The notes below the pieces were generated by a model. That model was not told the origin of the DNA. It searched no databases and was given only the letters and a program-made list of their open reading frames with translations. A DNA stretch of 64,000 nt from an uncultured Prevotellaceae bacterium (lineage in GTDB: Bacteria > Bacteroidota > Bacteroidia > Bacteroidales > Bacteroidaceae), in contig OMRP01000002.1 in the NCBI GenBank assembly GCA_900313615.1, forward strand, positions 335,326 to 399,325, read 5' to 3'. How positions within the stretch are numbered: position 1 is the first letter of the stretch; each line of letters opens with the position of its first letter. Of this stretch, positions 43,043 through 53,346 are shown piece after piece. The translations under genes and the position numbers were made by a program.

Positions 43043-44012
43043 GAAAAAGTTGTCCATTGTCATTCCGATGTACGATTCGGAGATTTTTATGGAACGAATC
43101 ATCGGCTCCATTTACGGGTCGAATCTGCCCATTGAATTGTTTGAAGTCGTTGTAGTAAACGATGGTTCCAAAGACAAAGGGCCAGAAATTGTTGAAAGAC
43201 TCATCAAAGACCATGATAATCTGCGAATGGTCAACAGAGAAAATGGCGGATTAAGTATGGCCCGAAATACGGGTATTGAACATACGGAAACGAAATATAT
43301 CTGGTTCGTTGATTCCGATGACTTGGTTTCTGCCGACCTAACACCTATTGTCAAAGTTCTTGAAGATGACCAAGGCATCGATGTGTTCGATTTCGTTTTT
43401 GAATGGTGTTATAATCCACAGAAGATAGAAGGTATAGGTGTTACTCATCCGACAGTCCCACACGACACCATTATTTCCGGCCGCGATGCCATCATCAAGG
43501 GGTTTATGCCTAGTTCCGTATGCGCATTATTATTACGTCGTGATTTTTTGTTGAAGAACAATTTGCTTTTCAAAAAGGGCCTTACCCAACAGGATGTAGA
43601 ATTCACCTACCGAATGATGGCTGTAGCGGAAAAGGTTTTGTTCAAAAACGATATCATCTATAATTACGTCATACGTAAAGGTTCTATCAGCCACACTAAA
43701 ACAGGAGAAAAATGGATAAAATACCAATCCGACAAAGTTGTTATTGTGGATTCGTTTTACAAATTGGCAGAATCTTTCAAAAGCAAAGACAAAGAACTTT
43801 TCAACAAAATCCACGACCATGCTGATGGAGCCTTGTTCGGGTGTGTTTACAACTTATACAAGAATAGGAAGAAATGGAAGGAGAACGGCGTGAACGAAGC
43901 AGTTTTGGCCAAATTGAAAGAATACGGCTTCTATCCTTTACACCTACCTATGAAAAACATTAAGCGGTGGGCCATGAGTTTCATACTCAACCGCGAGTTC
44001 TTACTAAAATAG
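43035..44012 (+). CDS. Glycosyltransferase family 2
   Basis: 325 residues, GT-A fold. LSIVIPMYDSEIFMERI, VVVNDGSKDKGPEIVERL, then NGGLSMARNTGIEH and the DxD-like site YIWFVDSDDLVSADL. It transfers a sugar to the growing lipid-linked unit at the cytosolic face. It overlaps the LicD gene by 8 bases, so the LicD protein and this transferase may act on neighbouring residues. Sugar specificity unknown. Confidence 0.87.
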   Translation: MSEKKLSIVIPMYDSEIFMERIIGSIYGSNLPIELFEVVVVNDGSKDKGPEIVERLIKDHDNLRMVNRENGGLSMARNTGIEHTETKYIWFVDSDDLVSADLTPIVKVLEDDQGIDVFDFVFEWCYNPQKIEGIGVTHPTVPHDTIISGRDAIIKGFMPSSVCALLLRRDFLLKNNLLFKKGLTQQDVEFTYRMMAVAEKVLFKNDIIYNYVIRKGSISHTKTGEKWIKYQSDKVVIVDSFYKLAESFKSKDKELFNKIHDHADGALFGCVYNLYKNRKKWKENGVNEAVLAKLKEYGFYPLHLPMKNIKRWAMSFILNREFLLK

Positions 44013-44072
44013 AATAAAATAGAAACGGTGGTATTGATTATAATGGAAAATTAGAATAAAAGCGTTTCAATC

Positions 44073-45227
44073 ATGCTATTATATCTGACTATTTTTTTGA
44101 TTCCTGCATTTATTTATTTGCTTACAGCAGAAAAACCTTCAAAATATAGGAATTACACATTCTTATTGACCTATGTTGGTGGTTTGGCCATTTTTGTGGG
44201 AATTGCTGATATGTTAGGAGGGTATGACCGATATATTTATGGTGAACTTTTCGATTATGTTGCAGATCAGTTAAAAGCGGGAGTCCCTTTTTATAAAACA
44301 TTGATTTTCGAACAATATCCTAGCGAATTAGGGTTTGACATGTTAAATGTACTTATTGGTTTTATAACCAGAAATAGATACATTTTTATACTAATTGTCA
44401 CTTTGCTCATATATTCATCATTATTTGTAGCATTAAAAAAATATGTTGAAAATTATCCATTTGCCATTGTACTTTTCCTGGCTTTGATGTTTTTTTTCAC
44501 ATTCACCTATCTACGACAGATTCTTGCAGTGAGCATTATTTGGCATTCCATACCCTATATTGAGCAACGAAAAAAATGGAAATTTCTTCTAATAGCTGTT
44601 ATTTCTGCCACTTTCCATAACTCCACGCTGTTATTTGTTCCTTTTTATTTCATGCCTATTAAGAAGTTTTCAAAGGACAGTGTTGTTTGGATCATGCTAG
44701 CATGCTTTCTCATAGGACTATGGGGACCTATCAACTCCCTTTATGACGCCTATGCTGATGTGTCTGGTGACACATCACGAATGGCAGGTTACGAAGTGGG
44801 TTCTGGATTTCGTATTGCATATTTTATAGAGGCTGTTTTTTTCTTATTCTATATTCTAAACAACTACGAAAAAGTTGGCCATAACAAGTTACAGATAATA
44901 TTGCTAAATATGGCCATAATTTTTTGCGGAGTGTTGTTGGTATTTATTCAGTCAGAGAATGGTGGGCGTCTTTCTTGGTGTTTCTTCATTGGTTTGATAG
45001 CCACGCTTACTTCTTTGGCAACAAGAATTAAATATGCGAACTCCATATCTATGGTACTGATTGTTGTGAGTTTTTTTCTATATATGCGTATCTTCATTGC
45101 ATGGCAAACCTATTTAAATCTTTATCCATACAAGACATTCTTCACTGATGGGTATAGGGATGGAGACTATACCTGGGAATTGTATGAGTACGACCATAAT
45201 TATGATGAAGACAAATTCTATAGATAG
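44073..45227 (+). CDS. wzy: EpsG-family Wzy-type polysaccharide polymerase
   Basis: 384 residues with about ten membrane helices and an A/T-rich, poorly conserved sequence, as is normal for polymerases. The EpsG-family feature is a helix with FTFTYLRQILAVSIIWHSI and following FHNSTLLFVPFYF. It would join repeat units in the periplasm after Wzx flipping. The family assignment rests on these motifs plus topology; it is the only polymerase candidate in the locus. Confidence 0.75.
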   Translation: MLLYLTIFLIPAFIYLLTAEKPSKYRNYTFLLTYVGGLAIFVGIADMLGGYDRYIYGELFDYVADQLKAGVPFYKTLIFEQYPSELGFDMLNVLIGFITRNRYIFILIVTLLIYSSLFVALKKYVENYPFAIVLFLALMFFFTFTYLRQILAVSIIWHSIPYIEQRKKWKFLLIAVISATFHNSTLLFVPFYFMPIKKFSKDSVVWIMLACFLIGLWGPINSLYDAYADVSGDTSRMAGYEVGSGFRIAYFIEAVFFLFYILNNYEKVGHNKLQIILLNMAIIFCGVLLVFIQSENGGRLSWCFFIGLIATLTSLATRIKYANSISMVLIVVSFFLYMRIFIAWQTYLNLYPYKTFFTDGYRDGDYTWELYEYDHNYDEDKFYR

Positions 45228-45235
45228 ACTTTAAG

Positions 45236-46255
45236 ATGGCTTCTATGAGACAATCGAACATGGAATTATTGCGTATTTTCGCAATGTTTCTCATTCTAAT
45301 CATTCATGCTACAAGTATGTCTTTAGGGGGACTTCCTACAATCGAGCAATCCCACAACAATTTTGGTTATACTCATTCATTTTTCTTCTTTTATGGCCTA
45401 TCAAGTGTAGGAGTAAATCTATTTGTATTAATTTCAGGGTGGTTTGGAATAAGACCTACTTTAAAGTCTTTTTTCAAATTGTTATTTCAAGTTCTTTTCT
45501 TTACAATTCTAGCCTTTTGCGTTCTTATTATTACTGATAAAGATAAATACTTGAATCTAAATACATTTTCCTATGTTTTCCTAATTCCTTCCAATCAGTT
45601 ATGGTTTGTTAAAGCATATTTGGTCTTAATGATACTTGCACCTGTTCTTAATACTTTTGCCGAGAGTTGTTCTTCTAGGCAACTATTGAAGACAATCATT
45701 GCCTTTTATGTATTTCAAACTATTTATGGTTGGTGTTTTGCGGATAGTACGCCATGGATTGGTGGCGGGTATTCTCCTATTTCTTTTTTAGGACTATATT
45801 TAACTGCCAGATATTTACGCCTATATCCCCAACCATGGTATAGATGGGGGTTTGCGAAGTTGACAGGATTGTTCATATTGATAATATTTGCACTAGCATT
45901 ATTGTCGTCGTTTATTACATACAAAGGTTACCCCATCGCTGGTAGGTTATATGCTTATTCTAGCCCTTTCATGATTTGTGCCGCGATTATTCTTTTAATT
46001 GCTTTTTCAAGATTAAAATTTCAGAATAACTTTATTAATTGGGTAGCCATTTCCGCCTTTGCTGTATATCTTACTCATGGAAATGAGATAATTCTTCGAG
46101 GCTATTATGCACCGTTTATTGGAAAAATATTCAATAATAATTCTGGTATTGTATTTATCCTATTGGTGTTCGTTTTTATGCTAAGTGTGTTTTCTATCTC
46201 AATCTTATTAGATAAAATCCGATTATATTTCTGGAATATTATAACAAAAAAATGA
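45236..46255 (+). CDS. Acyltransferase 3 family membrane O-acyltransferase
   Basis: 339 residues with about ten membrane helices. N-terminal [25 protein letters not shown] has the Arg and His (LIIHAT) of the family; [17 protein letters not shown] is the following helix. It is a second O-acetyltransferase candidate for the glycan, beside 34997, and both share the opening RQSN.EL.RI. Starts 8 bases after wzy and overlaps the heptose kinase gene by 4 bases. Confidence 0.83.
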   Translation: MASMRQSNMELLRIFAMFLILIIHATSMSLGGLPTIEQSHNNFGYTHSFFFFYGLSSVGVNLFVLISGWFGIRPTLKSFFKLLFQVLFFTILAFCVLIITDKDKYLNLNTFSYVFLIPSNQLWFVKAYLVLMILAPVLNTFAESCSSRQLLKTIIAFYVFQTIYGWCFADSTPWIGGGYSPISFLGLYLTARYLRLYPQPWYRWGFAKLTGLFILIIFALALLSSFITYKGYPIAGRLYAYSSPFMICAAIILLIAFSRLKFQNNFINWVAISAFAVYLTHGNEIILRGYYAPFIGKIFNNNSGIVFILLVFVFMLSVFSISILLDKIRLYFWNIITKK

Positions 46256-47313
46256 TTATACGAAGTAAAGCGCCCTTGCGGCTGGGACTGGCTGGTGGTG
46301 GCTCTGACGTAAGCCCTTACAGCGACATATATGGTGGTTTGATTCTCAATGCCACCATAAACTTGTATACCTACTGTACCATTGAGGAGACGACGGATGG
46401 AAAAATAACCATCGACTCGTTTGATGCCAACTGCCATCAAACACTTCCTGCCACGGAGCGGTTGGAGATAGACGGCAAAGCGATACTCATCAAGGGTGTA
46501 TACAACCGAGTGGTGAAGGATTTCCAAACAGGTCCGCTCAGTTTCCGGATTACCACGCACAATGATGCGCCGATAGGTTCAGGTCTGGGAACATCATCGT
46601 CGATGGTGGTGTGTATCCTCAAGGCTTTCGTGGAATGGCTGTCACTGCCCCTGGGCGACTATGAGATATCACGTCTGGCTTACGAGATTGAGCGTAAGGA
46701 CTTGGCTCTCAGCGGGGGCAAGCAAGACCAGTATGCGGCGGCATTTGGTGGTTTTAACTTCATGGAATTTTTGAAAGATGACCTCGTCATCGTGAATCCG
46801 CTGAAGATTAAACGATGGATACTTGATGAACTGGAGGCCTCCATCCTTCTCTATTTCACCGGGGCTTCGCGGTCGAGTGCAAAAATCATCGATGAGCAAC
46901 GGTCGAATACATCCAAAGGGAACAATGATGCCGTGGAGGCTATGCACCTTATCAAGCAGAGTGCCATCGACATGAAACTGGCGGTACTCAAGGGTGACAT
47001 TGATTCTTTCGCGGAAATACTCCATCAAGGATGGGAAAACAAGAAACGCATGGCAAAGGGTATCACAAACCCTGTGATACAAGAGGCCATGGAGGTGGCA
47101 TTGGCCGCCGGAGCGAAGGCTGGCAAGGTTTCGGGTGCAGGAGGTGGCGGTTTCATCATGTTTGTGGTGGAACCGACAAAGAAGGTAGCTGTTAAAGAGG
47201 CATTGGCCAAACTGGGTGGTTTCATCATGCCATTCCAATTCACAGAGGGTGGTGCTCACGGATGGAAGATATACCCCACTGATTCCGTGATACATCTTAA
47301 AGGAAATCAATGA
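46252..47313 (+). CDS. hddA: D-glycero-alpha-D-manno-heptose 7-phosphate kinase
   Basis: 353 residues, GHMP kinase family. Opening [20 protein letters not shown] is the HddA signature; the ATP loop is [15 protein letters not shown]; the C-terminal motif is [15 protein letters not shown]. It phosphorylates heptose 7-phosphate at the anomeric position, giving the alpha-1,7-bisphosphate of the GDP-heptose branch. The other steps are encoded directly downstream (isomerase 47324, phosphatase and guanylyltransferase in 47970). Confidence 0.92.
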   Translation: MIIRSKAPLRLGLAGGGSDVSPYSDIYGGLILNATINLYTYCTIEETTDGKITIDSFDANCHQTLPATERLEIDGKAILIKGVYNRVVKDFQTGPLSFRITTHNDAPIGSGLGTSSSMVVCILKAFVEWLSLPLGDYEISRLAYEIERKDLALSGGKQDQYAAAFGGFNFMEFLKDDLVIVNPLKIKRWILDELEASILLYFTGASRSSAKIIDEQRSNTSKGNNDAVEAMHLIKQSAIDMKLAVLKGDIDSFAEILHQGWENKKRMAKGITNPVIQEAMEVALAAGAKAGKVSGAGGGGFIMFVVEPTKKVAVKEALAKLGGFIMPFQFTEGGAHGWKIYPTDSVIHLKGNQ

Positions 47314-47323
47314 CTGACACATA

Positions 47324-47968
47324 ATGGACGAAAAAATAAAAACACATATTGAAACATTGCTGAATCGATATCCTATGTTGGGAGTATGCGAACAGCAAAT
47401 AAGTCAGGCATACGACATCTTAGAAACAGCATTTGCCCAAAAACGTAAGTTGCTGGTGTCGGGTAACGGCGGTTCGGCCTCTGACTCGGAGCATATTGTT
47501 GGCGAACTGATGAAGGAGTTCAAACTCAAACGGAAAGTGTATGCCGACCAGGCGGAGACGATGAAAAAGATTCATCCCGAACTGGGGGCAATACTCGCCG
47601 AGAACCTGCAAGGAGCTCTGCCAGCTATCTCTCTGACAGGCCATTCGTCGCTGACCACAGCTTTCATGAACGACAGCGAGCCAGAACTGATTTTCGCCCA
47701 ACAGGTGAATGGCTATGGTAAAGAGGGTGATGTGTATCTGGGTATCTCCACGTCGGGCAACAGCCGTAACGTGCTCTTTGCGGCAGTGACGGCCAAGGCA
47801 AAAGGGCTGAAGGTAATTGGACTGACTGGCCAACGCGAGAGCAAGCTTTCCGCTCTGGCCGACGTTTGTATTCAAGTGCCGGAAACAGAGACATATAAAA
47901 TACAGGAACTACACCTGCCCGTCTATCACTGTCTGTGCCTGATGCTTGAAGACCATTTCTTTGGATAA
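47324..47968 (+). CDS. gmhA: Sedoheptulose 7-phosphate isomerase (SIS domain)
   Basis: 214 residues, a single SIS domain. LLVSGNGGSASDSEHIVGELM is the GmhA signature; LGISTSGNSRNVLFA and KVIGLTGQRESKL follow. It converts sedoheptulose 7-phosphate to D-glycero-D-manno-heptose 7-phosphate, the first step of heptose synthesis. The insertion around MKEFKLKRKVYADQAETMKK is seen in the GDP-heptose-linked group. It ends 1 base before the HddC fusion gene. Confidence 0.9.
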   Translation: MDEKIKTHIETLLNRYPMLGVCEQQISQAYDILETAFAQKRKLLVSGNGGSASDSEHIVGELMKEFKLKRKVYADQAETMKKIHPELGAILAENLQGALPAISLTGHSSLTTAFMNDSEPELIFAQQVNGYGKEGDVYLGISTSGNSRNVLFAAVTAKAKGLKVIGLTGQRESKLSALADVCIQVPETETYKIQELHLPVYHCLCLMLEDHFFG

Positions 47969-47969
47969 A

Positions 47970-49280
47970 ATGAAAACAGTAATCATGGCCGGCGGCAAGG
48001 GGACGCGCATCGCTTCCATCAAAAACGATGTGCCCAAGCCAATGATTGAAATCTGTGGGAAACCCATCCTGGAATACCAGATTGACAACCTGCGCCAATG
48101 TGGCCTGACGGATATCACGCTGGTTATAGGTCATCTGGGACATGTCATCAAAGATTATTTCGGTGATGGGCAGCGTTTCGGGGTGAATATCTCCTATTTC
48201 GAAGAAGACCATCCGTTGGGAACGGCTGGGGCGCTCTTTCAAATGCCAGAGCTGACGGACGATTTCCTGCTGCTCTGCGGCGATGTGATGCTGGACGTGG
48301 ACTTTGAGAAATTCATTCGTTTCCACCATGAACACCAAGCGTGGGCATCACTGGTGGCACATCCCAACGGCCACCCCTTCGACAGTTCGCTGTTGGTGAC
48401 GGAGATTCTTCCACCACAAGAAAAAGGCGGTTTACCAATAGAAACACACCGCGTGCTACAATGGATGAACAAGGAGGATGAGCGGATATATTACCGCAAC
48501 TGCGTGAATGCGGGCATTGAGATTATCTCGCCGAAACTATTGGATGAGGTGCGACAACATCATGTGCCGCGCCATCCAGAGACACCCGACAAGATTGACC
48601 TCGACCGTGATGTGCTAAAACCTTATATCTCTTCAGGAATGATTTTCGCCTACCCCACCCCGGAATACATCAAGGACATGGGTACACCTGAACGATTCCA
48701 TGAGACCGAAAGAGATATTATCAATGGCAAGCCTGCGGCACGCAACCTGCGGAACAGGCAGAAGGCAATCTTCCTCGACCGCGACGGAACCATCAACGTA
48801 AGCAAAGGGTTCTTGCTGAACGCTGAAGACTTTGAGTTGATAGAGGGTGCGGCAGAAGCCATACACCAGATTAACCTGTCGGAATATTTGGCCATTGTGG
48901 TGACCAACCAACCACAGATAGCACGGGGGGAATGTACGTTCGACGAACTGCAACGTATTCATGAAAAGATGGAGACGGAGTTGGGCCTCCATGGAGCATT
49001 CGTGGATGCCATCTATTACTGTCCGCATCATACAGACAAAGGGTTTGAGGGTGAACTGCCGGATTATAAATGTGACTGCTCTTGTCGCAAACCAAAGCCT
49101 GGCATGTTGCTGCAGGCAGCCGAAGATTTCAACATCGACTTGTCACAATCCTATATGATTGGTGACGGATGGCGCGATGTAGAAGCGGGCAAGGCCGCTG
49201 GATGCAAAGAAAGCATCTGCATTGAGGCAAACGAGCCTAAAGCGTTGTATCAAACAATAGATAAAATGTTGAGCAAATGA
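47970..49280 (+). CDS. Fused heptose 1-phosphate guanylyltransferase (HddC) and heptose bisphosphate phosphatase (GmhB-type)
   Basis: 436 residues from the ATG at 47970; an upstream in-frame ATG at 47946 lies within gmhA. Residues 1 to about 235 are a nucleotidyltransferase: VIMAGGKGTRIASIKNDVPKPMIEI and LLCGDVMLDVDF. Residues about 265-436 are a HAD-IIIA phosphatase: nucleophile Asp in IFLDRDGTINV, VVTNQPQIARGE, cysteine-rich CDCSCRKPKPG (zinc loop) and MIGDGWRDVEAGKAAG. One protein thus removes the 7-phosphate and adds GMP, the last two steps to GDP-D-glycero-alpha-D-manno-heptose. Confidence 0.9.
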   Translation: MKTVIMAGGKGTRIASIKNDVPKPMIEICGKPILEYQIDNLRQCGLTDITLVIGHLGHVIKDYFGDGQRFGVNISYFEEDHPLGTAGALFQMPELTDDFLLLCGDVMLDVDFEKFIRFHHEHQAWASLVAHPNGHPFDSSLLVTEILPPQEKGGLPIETHRVLQWMNKEDERIYYRNCVNAGIEIISPKLLDEVRQHHVPRHPETPDKIDLDRDVLKPYISSGMIFAYPTPEYIKDMGTPERFHETERDIINGKPAARNLRNRQKAIFLDRDGTINVSKGFLLNAEDFELIEGAAEAIHQINLSEYLAIVVTNQPQIARGECTFDELQRIHEKMETELGLHGAFVDAIYYCPHHTDKGFEGELPDYKCDCSCRKPKPGMLLQAAEDFNIDLSQSYMIGDGWRDVEAGKAAGCKESICIEANEPKALYQTIDKMLSK

Positions 49281-50476
49281 AAGTTGTCTTTATCACTCCG
49301 GTAACACCTTACAAGGAAAATATGGGTGGGCCGTCAGGCCATCCGTACCACCTGATGGTGGAACGGCCCAAAGACATGGACATCACCATATACAGTTATA
49401 ACCAAAACGGACTGTCGGCGGAAATCATTAGCGAGGTCGAGAAGGAGTTGGATGTGAAAATACATTTGTTGGAGAAACCGAAGTGGATGGCTTGGCTGTT
49501 CCGATTGCACCTGTCGTTCCTTCGTCTATTCATGAGATACCCCATCAATTACTATCACCGTCTCTCCACACAGACAATAGAAAATATCAAAACCATCAAC
49601 CCCGACCTTGTCTGGGTATACAGCCAGGAGTTTTCGGGCATTCTGAAACAACTAAAAGAATATCGGCGACTACATACTGTACCAGACTGCTACAGTCTGC
49701 ATTTTTACCGTCGTTTGGCCCTACACTCGACCATGGATAGAAAAATGGAATATTGGAAAATACTCACCAATTACCGCAAGCACTATCGCATGGAAGAGGA
49801 ATATGATGACTCTGACAACATAGCCTATCATCTGGTGGGCGAGGCAGATAAGAATTTCCTCTTGAAGATTAATCCTCGACTGAATGCGCATTTCATACGC
49901 CATCCTCGCTATGAGATAGCAGAACCTCAGAAGGTGATACGTTTCGCAGAGCCGAAAATTAGGATTCTTATTGCCGGGCGATATGACTTCTATATGAAGG
50001 AACAGGCAGACGAGATGGTGGAAGCCTTGGCGAATGCACAGCAGTTCACGCTTCGTGAGAATTACCACATCACTTTCCTCGGCAAAGGGTGGGAAGACCA
50101 CACAAAGAAGCTAAAAGAGGCGGGATATGAGGTGGAACACATCGCATTCGCACCTGATTACGTAGAGGAGGTGCGCAAGCATGACATACAAATAACACCC
50201 ATCGCCATTGGAACGGGCACAAAAGGGAAGGTGTTGGACGCTATCGTCAATGGCCTGCTGGTCATCGGCACGAACTACGCGTTGGAGAACATCGCAGTTA
50301 AAGATGGTGTATCGTGCTTGGAATATGAGACTCAAAAGGAATTGTTGGCTTTCCTGTCGGACATACCAAGAAACCGCGAGCACTACGAACAGATGGCAGA
50401 GCGGGGACGGCAGGAGGTGCTACGGCTCCATAACCGCGAGAAAGTAGCAGCGGAACTGTTTGGGTTGTTGAAATGA
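49277..50476 (+). CDS. Glycosyltransferase, GT-B fold
   Basis: 399 residues. N-terminal VVFITPVTPYKENMGGPSGHPYHL contains a Gly-rich donor-side loop; the C-terminal half has IRILIAGRYDFYMKEQ, YHITFLGKGWEDHTKK and ITPIAIGTGTKGKVLDAIVNGL, the nucleotide-sugar site of GT-B enzymes with Lys-Gly-Lys. It follows the heptose set with a 4-base overlap and so is a good candidate for the heptosyltransferase of this glycan (inference from position). Confidence 0.75.
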   Translation: MKVVFITPVTPYKENMGGPSGHPYHLMVERPKDMDITIYSYNQNGLSAEIISEVEKELDVKIHLLEKPKWMAWLFRLHLSFLRLFMRYPINYYHRLSTQTIENIKTINPDLVWVYSQEFSGILKQLKEYRRLHTVPDCYSLHFYRRLALHSTMDRKMEYWKILTNYRKHYRMEEEYDDSDNIAYHLVGEADKNFLLKINPRLNAHFIRHPRYEIAEPQKVIRFAEPKIRILIAGRYDFYMKEQADEMVEALANAQQFTLRENYHITFLGKGWEDHTKKLKEAGYEVEHIAFAPDYVEEVRKHDIQITPIAIGTGTKGKVLDAIVNGLLVIGTNYALENIAVKDGVSCLEYETQKELLAFLSDIPRNREHYEQMAERGRQEVLRLHNREKVAAELFGLLK

Positions 50477-51327
50477 ATAAGGAATATCTCTACCTTATGA
50501 CCATGCGCCCACTAACACTGAATGACATACACCAACGTTTGTTGGAGATTGCTTCGGTATTTCACCGTTTGTGCGAGAAGCATGGCATTCCGTATTACAT
50601 GCTAGGTGGTTCGATGTTGGGAGCTATCCGTCACAAGGGGTTCATTCCTTGGGACGATGACATGGACTTCGGCATCCCACGGGAACACTATGTGAGATTC
50701 GTGGAGGTGGCAGTAAAAGAATTGCCGGAACCATACCGACTTATCACCTATGCCACATCTGAATATGCAATGATGGGGTTTGCAAAGATGATGGACGTGA
50801 CGACAAGGGTGGTGGAGGAATTTCAGCCACGCAGTAACGAGACATTGGGGGTAAACATTGACATATTTCCGCTCGACCACTGCGATGAGAAATGTGGAAT
50901 ATGGTCGGGTAACTTCCGTACGAGAGCGCTGTTCAAGTTGCAAAAATTGCTGTTCGTGGAGGCAAAGAACAGACCACTTCCCAAAAAAATATTGGCGAAG
51001 ACGGTTCAATTGCTCATTCCCATCAGCCGCACGAGGATTCCAAAACACCAAGACATGAAACTTTCGACAAGGTCCAAGGGTGATGTGGAGAAATACAACT
51101 GTTATGCAAACTATTTCGGGGCGTGGGGACTGAAGGAGGTGGTGCCCAAAACAGTGTTCGGCAAACCGACATTGTATGCATTCGAAAACATTAAGCTATA
51201 TGGTGCGGAACAATACGATGCCTACCTACGCCATCTGTACAACGATTATATGCAACTGCCGCCGGTGGACCAGCGCCATGTGCACCAATTGAAGGCCTTT
51301 GGGGAAGAAAGGGATGGGCGCTTTTAA
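50473..51327 (+). CDS. LicD-family phosphotransferase (second copy)
   Basis: 284 residues. The LicD core is IPYYMLGGSMLGAIRHKGF with PWDDDMDFGIPREHY; the Asp triplet is intact. It differs clearly from the copy at 42098, so it is not a recent duplicate and may modify a different sugar. It also contains NIDIFPLDHCDE, the usual following LicD motif. It overlaps the previous gene by 4 bases and the next by 14. Confidence 0.87.
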   Translation: MNKEYLYLMTMRPLTLNDIHQRLLEIASVFHRLCEKHGIPYYMLGGSMLGAIRHKGFIPWDDDMDFGIPREHYVRFVEVAVKELPEPYRLITYATSEYAMMGFAKMMDVTTRVVEEFQPRSNETLGVNIDIFPLDHCDEKCGIWSGNFRTRALFKLQKLLFVEAKNRPLPKKILAKTVQLLIPISRTRIPKHQDMKLSTRSKGDVEKYNCYANYFGAWGLKEVVPKTVFGKPTLYAFENIKLYGAEQYDAYLRHLYNDYMQLPPVDQRHVHQLKAFGEERDGRF

Positions 51328-52171
51328 TCATTTCATCCTCACTCGTTTCAACATCCGTTTGTGGTGGAACGAGGATAAGGCGCACCAGGCAATACAGACA
51401 GAAGAATGGTTAGATGAACGCTTCCGACTATTCGAACGGTACACATGGCCATCGCTCCAGGCGCAGACATGTCGTAACTTTCAATGGATTTGTCTGTTCG
51501 ACGATGCCACGGACGTGGTGCACAAGGACATCGTGACACGATATGCGGAAGAGGACGAGCGGTTTCACCCAGTGTATGTGAAAAGGGGTGAGGCTCGACA
51601 TTTCCAAGATATTTTTCGCAGGGAGATTCTGCAATGGGCGGATTCGACCGTTGGACGTCTACTGACTACCTATCTTGATAATGATGATGCGCTGCACAGC
51701 CATTTCGTGGAGGACATACAGCGGAAAGCGGAAGAACTATCGTTCGGGACTATCATTTCTTACGCCTATGGCATACAATACTATGAAGAGATGAACTTGG
51801 CGGTGCGCATTCCTTACAAGAATAACCATTTCCTCACTTACTACGAACGACTGAAGGAGAAAAACCGCACAGTGTGGGGATTTTGGCATTTCTCCATCTT
51901 CAAATACAAGAACCTGCGCATTGAATTGGTGGACGACCGCGACTGTCCGATGTGGGTAGAGGTAATCCATGCTGGCAACGTGGACAACGACGTAAAGATG
52001 ACACTGCACCATAAGTTGCTCACTACACCGTCACTACTGCGCGACTACGGACTGGACATCGAACTGCCGACGAAAACAACTTGCCGACGCCGTTTCATGA
52101 CGTCTTTCCTTCGCCGTTTCTCCAGCCAAATCATACGAAGGGGCAAGAACAAACTGAAAAAGAAGCAATAG
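51314..52171 (+). CDS. Putative rhamnosyltransferase-like glycosyltransferase
   Basis: 285 residues from the ATG at 51314; a TTG at 51299 is possible but would lie deeper in the LicD gene. Features of the family annotated as putative rhamnosyltransferase: FNHFILTRFNIR at the N-terminus, RLFERYTWPSLQAQT, FQWICLFDDAT (DxD-like), and TTYLDNDDALHSHFVEDIQ with Asp-Asn-Asp-Asp. The C-terminus is strongly basic (RRGKNKLKKKQ). The transferred sugar is not certain. Confidence 0.75.
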   Translation: MGAFNHFILTRFNIRLWWNEDKAHQAIQTEEWLDERFRLFERYTWPSLQAQTCRNFQWICLFDDATDVVHKDIVTRYAEEDERFHPVYVKRGEARHFQDIFRREILQWADSTVGRLLTTYLDNDDALHSHFVEDIQRKAEELSFGTIISYAYGIQYYEEMNLAVRIPYKNNHFLTYYERLKEKNRTVWGFWHFSIFKYKNLRIELVDDRDCPMWVEVIHAGNVDNDVKMTLHHKLLTTPSLLRDYGLDIELPTKTTCRRRFMTSFLRRFSSQIIRRGKNKLKKKQ

Positions 52172-52176
52172 TTGCG

Positions 52177-53286
52177 ATGACAACCACGACTCGCAAAAAG
52201 ATATTATTCGTGCTCCATACACCTCCGCCAGTGCATGGTGCTGCCATGGTGGGCAAGACCATACAGGACAGCCATGCCATCAACGATGCCTTTGACTGCC
52301 GATTTATCAATCTATCGACATCGACCACCGTTGAGAGTGTGGGGCGGTTCTCACTGAAGAAAATCGGTTCTGTGTTCAGTCTGCGTCGGCGCATACGAAA
52401 GGCCATTCGCGAGTTCCATCCTGACTTGGTGTATTACACGCCGTCAGCCACGGGTTTCGCCTTTTGGAAAGATTGCCTCATCACAAGGTCAATAAAACGT
52501 ACGGGCACACCTGTAATCTACCATTTCCACAACAAGGGTGTATCGACAAAGCAGGACTCAGGTTGCTACGACAGGGCTTACCGACGGTTCTTCAGTGGGG
52601 CAAAAGTGATGTTGTTGGCGGAAGCGCTTTACGATGACATGAAACAATATGTGAGTCGCGACCAACTGCTCATCTGCGGTAATGGCATCGCTGACGTGGA
52701 GCGGAAAATGGACAACAGAAACGACCATGACATACCACAGGTGCTCTTTCTCTCCAATCTCATCGCCGAAAAAGGGGTGTTGGTGCTGCTCGATGCCTGT
52801 CATATTCTCAGGCACCAAGGCATTACATTCCGCTGCCATATCGTTGGGAGCGAGACGGAGGAGATAGATGGTGTTCGCATACGACAAGAGATTGACAATC
52901 GGGGGCTAAATAGTATAGTGGAATATTTGGGTAAGCGTTACGGCGAGGAGAAAGAGGCTGAATACGACCACTCCGACATTTTCGTCTTTCCCACGTTTTA
53001 CTCCAAGGAGTGTTTCCCCATTGTGCTCCTCGAGGCAATGCAGCACGGTTTGCCGTGCATCAGCACGCGCGAGGGAGGCATCGCCGACATCGTTGATGAC
53101 GGTGTGACGGGGTTGCTGGCCAACCGACGTGACGCGGATGATTTGGCGGCAAAAATGGCGACCCTCATCAGTGACACCGCGTTACGCAAAAAGATGGGCG
53201 CAGAAGGACGACGGAAATATGAGCGGATGTATACGCTGCAATCGTTCGAGCAAAATATAATTTCCTGTTTGAAGCAGGTGCTTTGA
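52177..53286 (+). CDS. Glycosyltransferase family 4
   Basis: 369 residues from the ATG at 52177; upstream in-frame codons belong to the previous gene. GT-B fold: KILFVLHTPPPVHGAAMVG with the donor-side Gly loop, VIYHFHNKGV, LFLSNLIAEKGVLVLLDA, and YSKECFPIVLLEAMQHGLP with the E-x7-E motif. The last gene before the phosphoglycosyl transferase. Sugar unknown. Confidence 0.87.
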   Translation: MTTTTRKKILFVLHTPPPVHGAAMVGKTIQDSHAINDAFDCRFINLSTSTTVESVGRFSLKKIGSVFSLRRRIRKAIREFHPDLVYYTPSATGFAFWKDCLITRSIKRTGTPVIYHFHNKGVSTKQDSGCYDRAYRRFFSGAKVMLLAEALYDDMKQYVSRDQLLICGNGIADVERKMDNRNDHDIPQVLFLSNLIAEKGVLVLLDACHILRHQGITFRCHIVGSETEEIDGVRIRQEIDNRGLNSIVEYLGKRYGEEKEAEYDHSDIFVFPTFYSKECFPIVLLEAMQHGLPCISTREGGIADIVDDGVTGLLANRRDADDLAAKMATLISDTALRKKMGAEGRRKYERMYTLQSFEQNIISCLKQVL

Positions 53287-53346
53287 TAAGGGCTGAGGGA
53301 ATACTCGTAATTAGCATATTTCGTAATATAATAGTTTAGACCTCCC

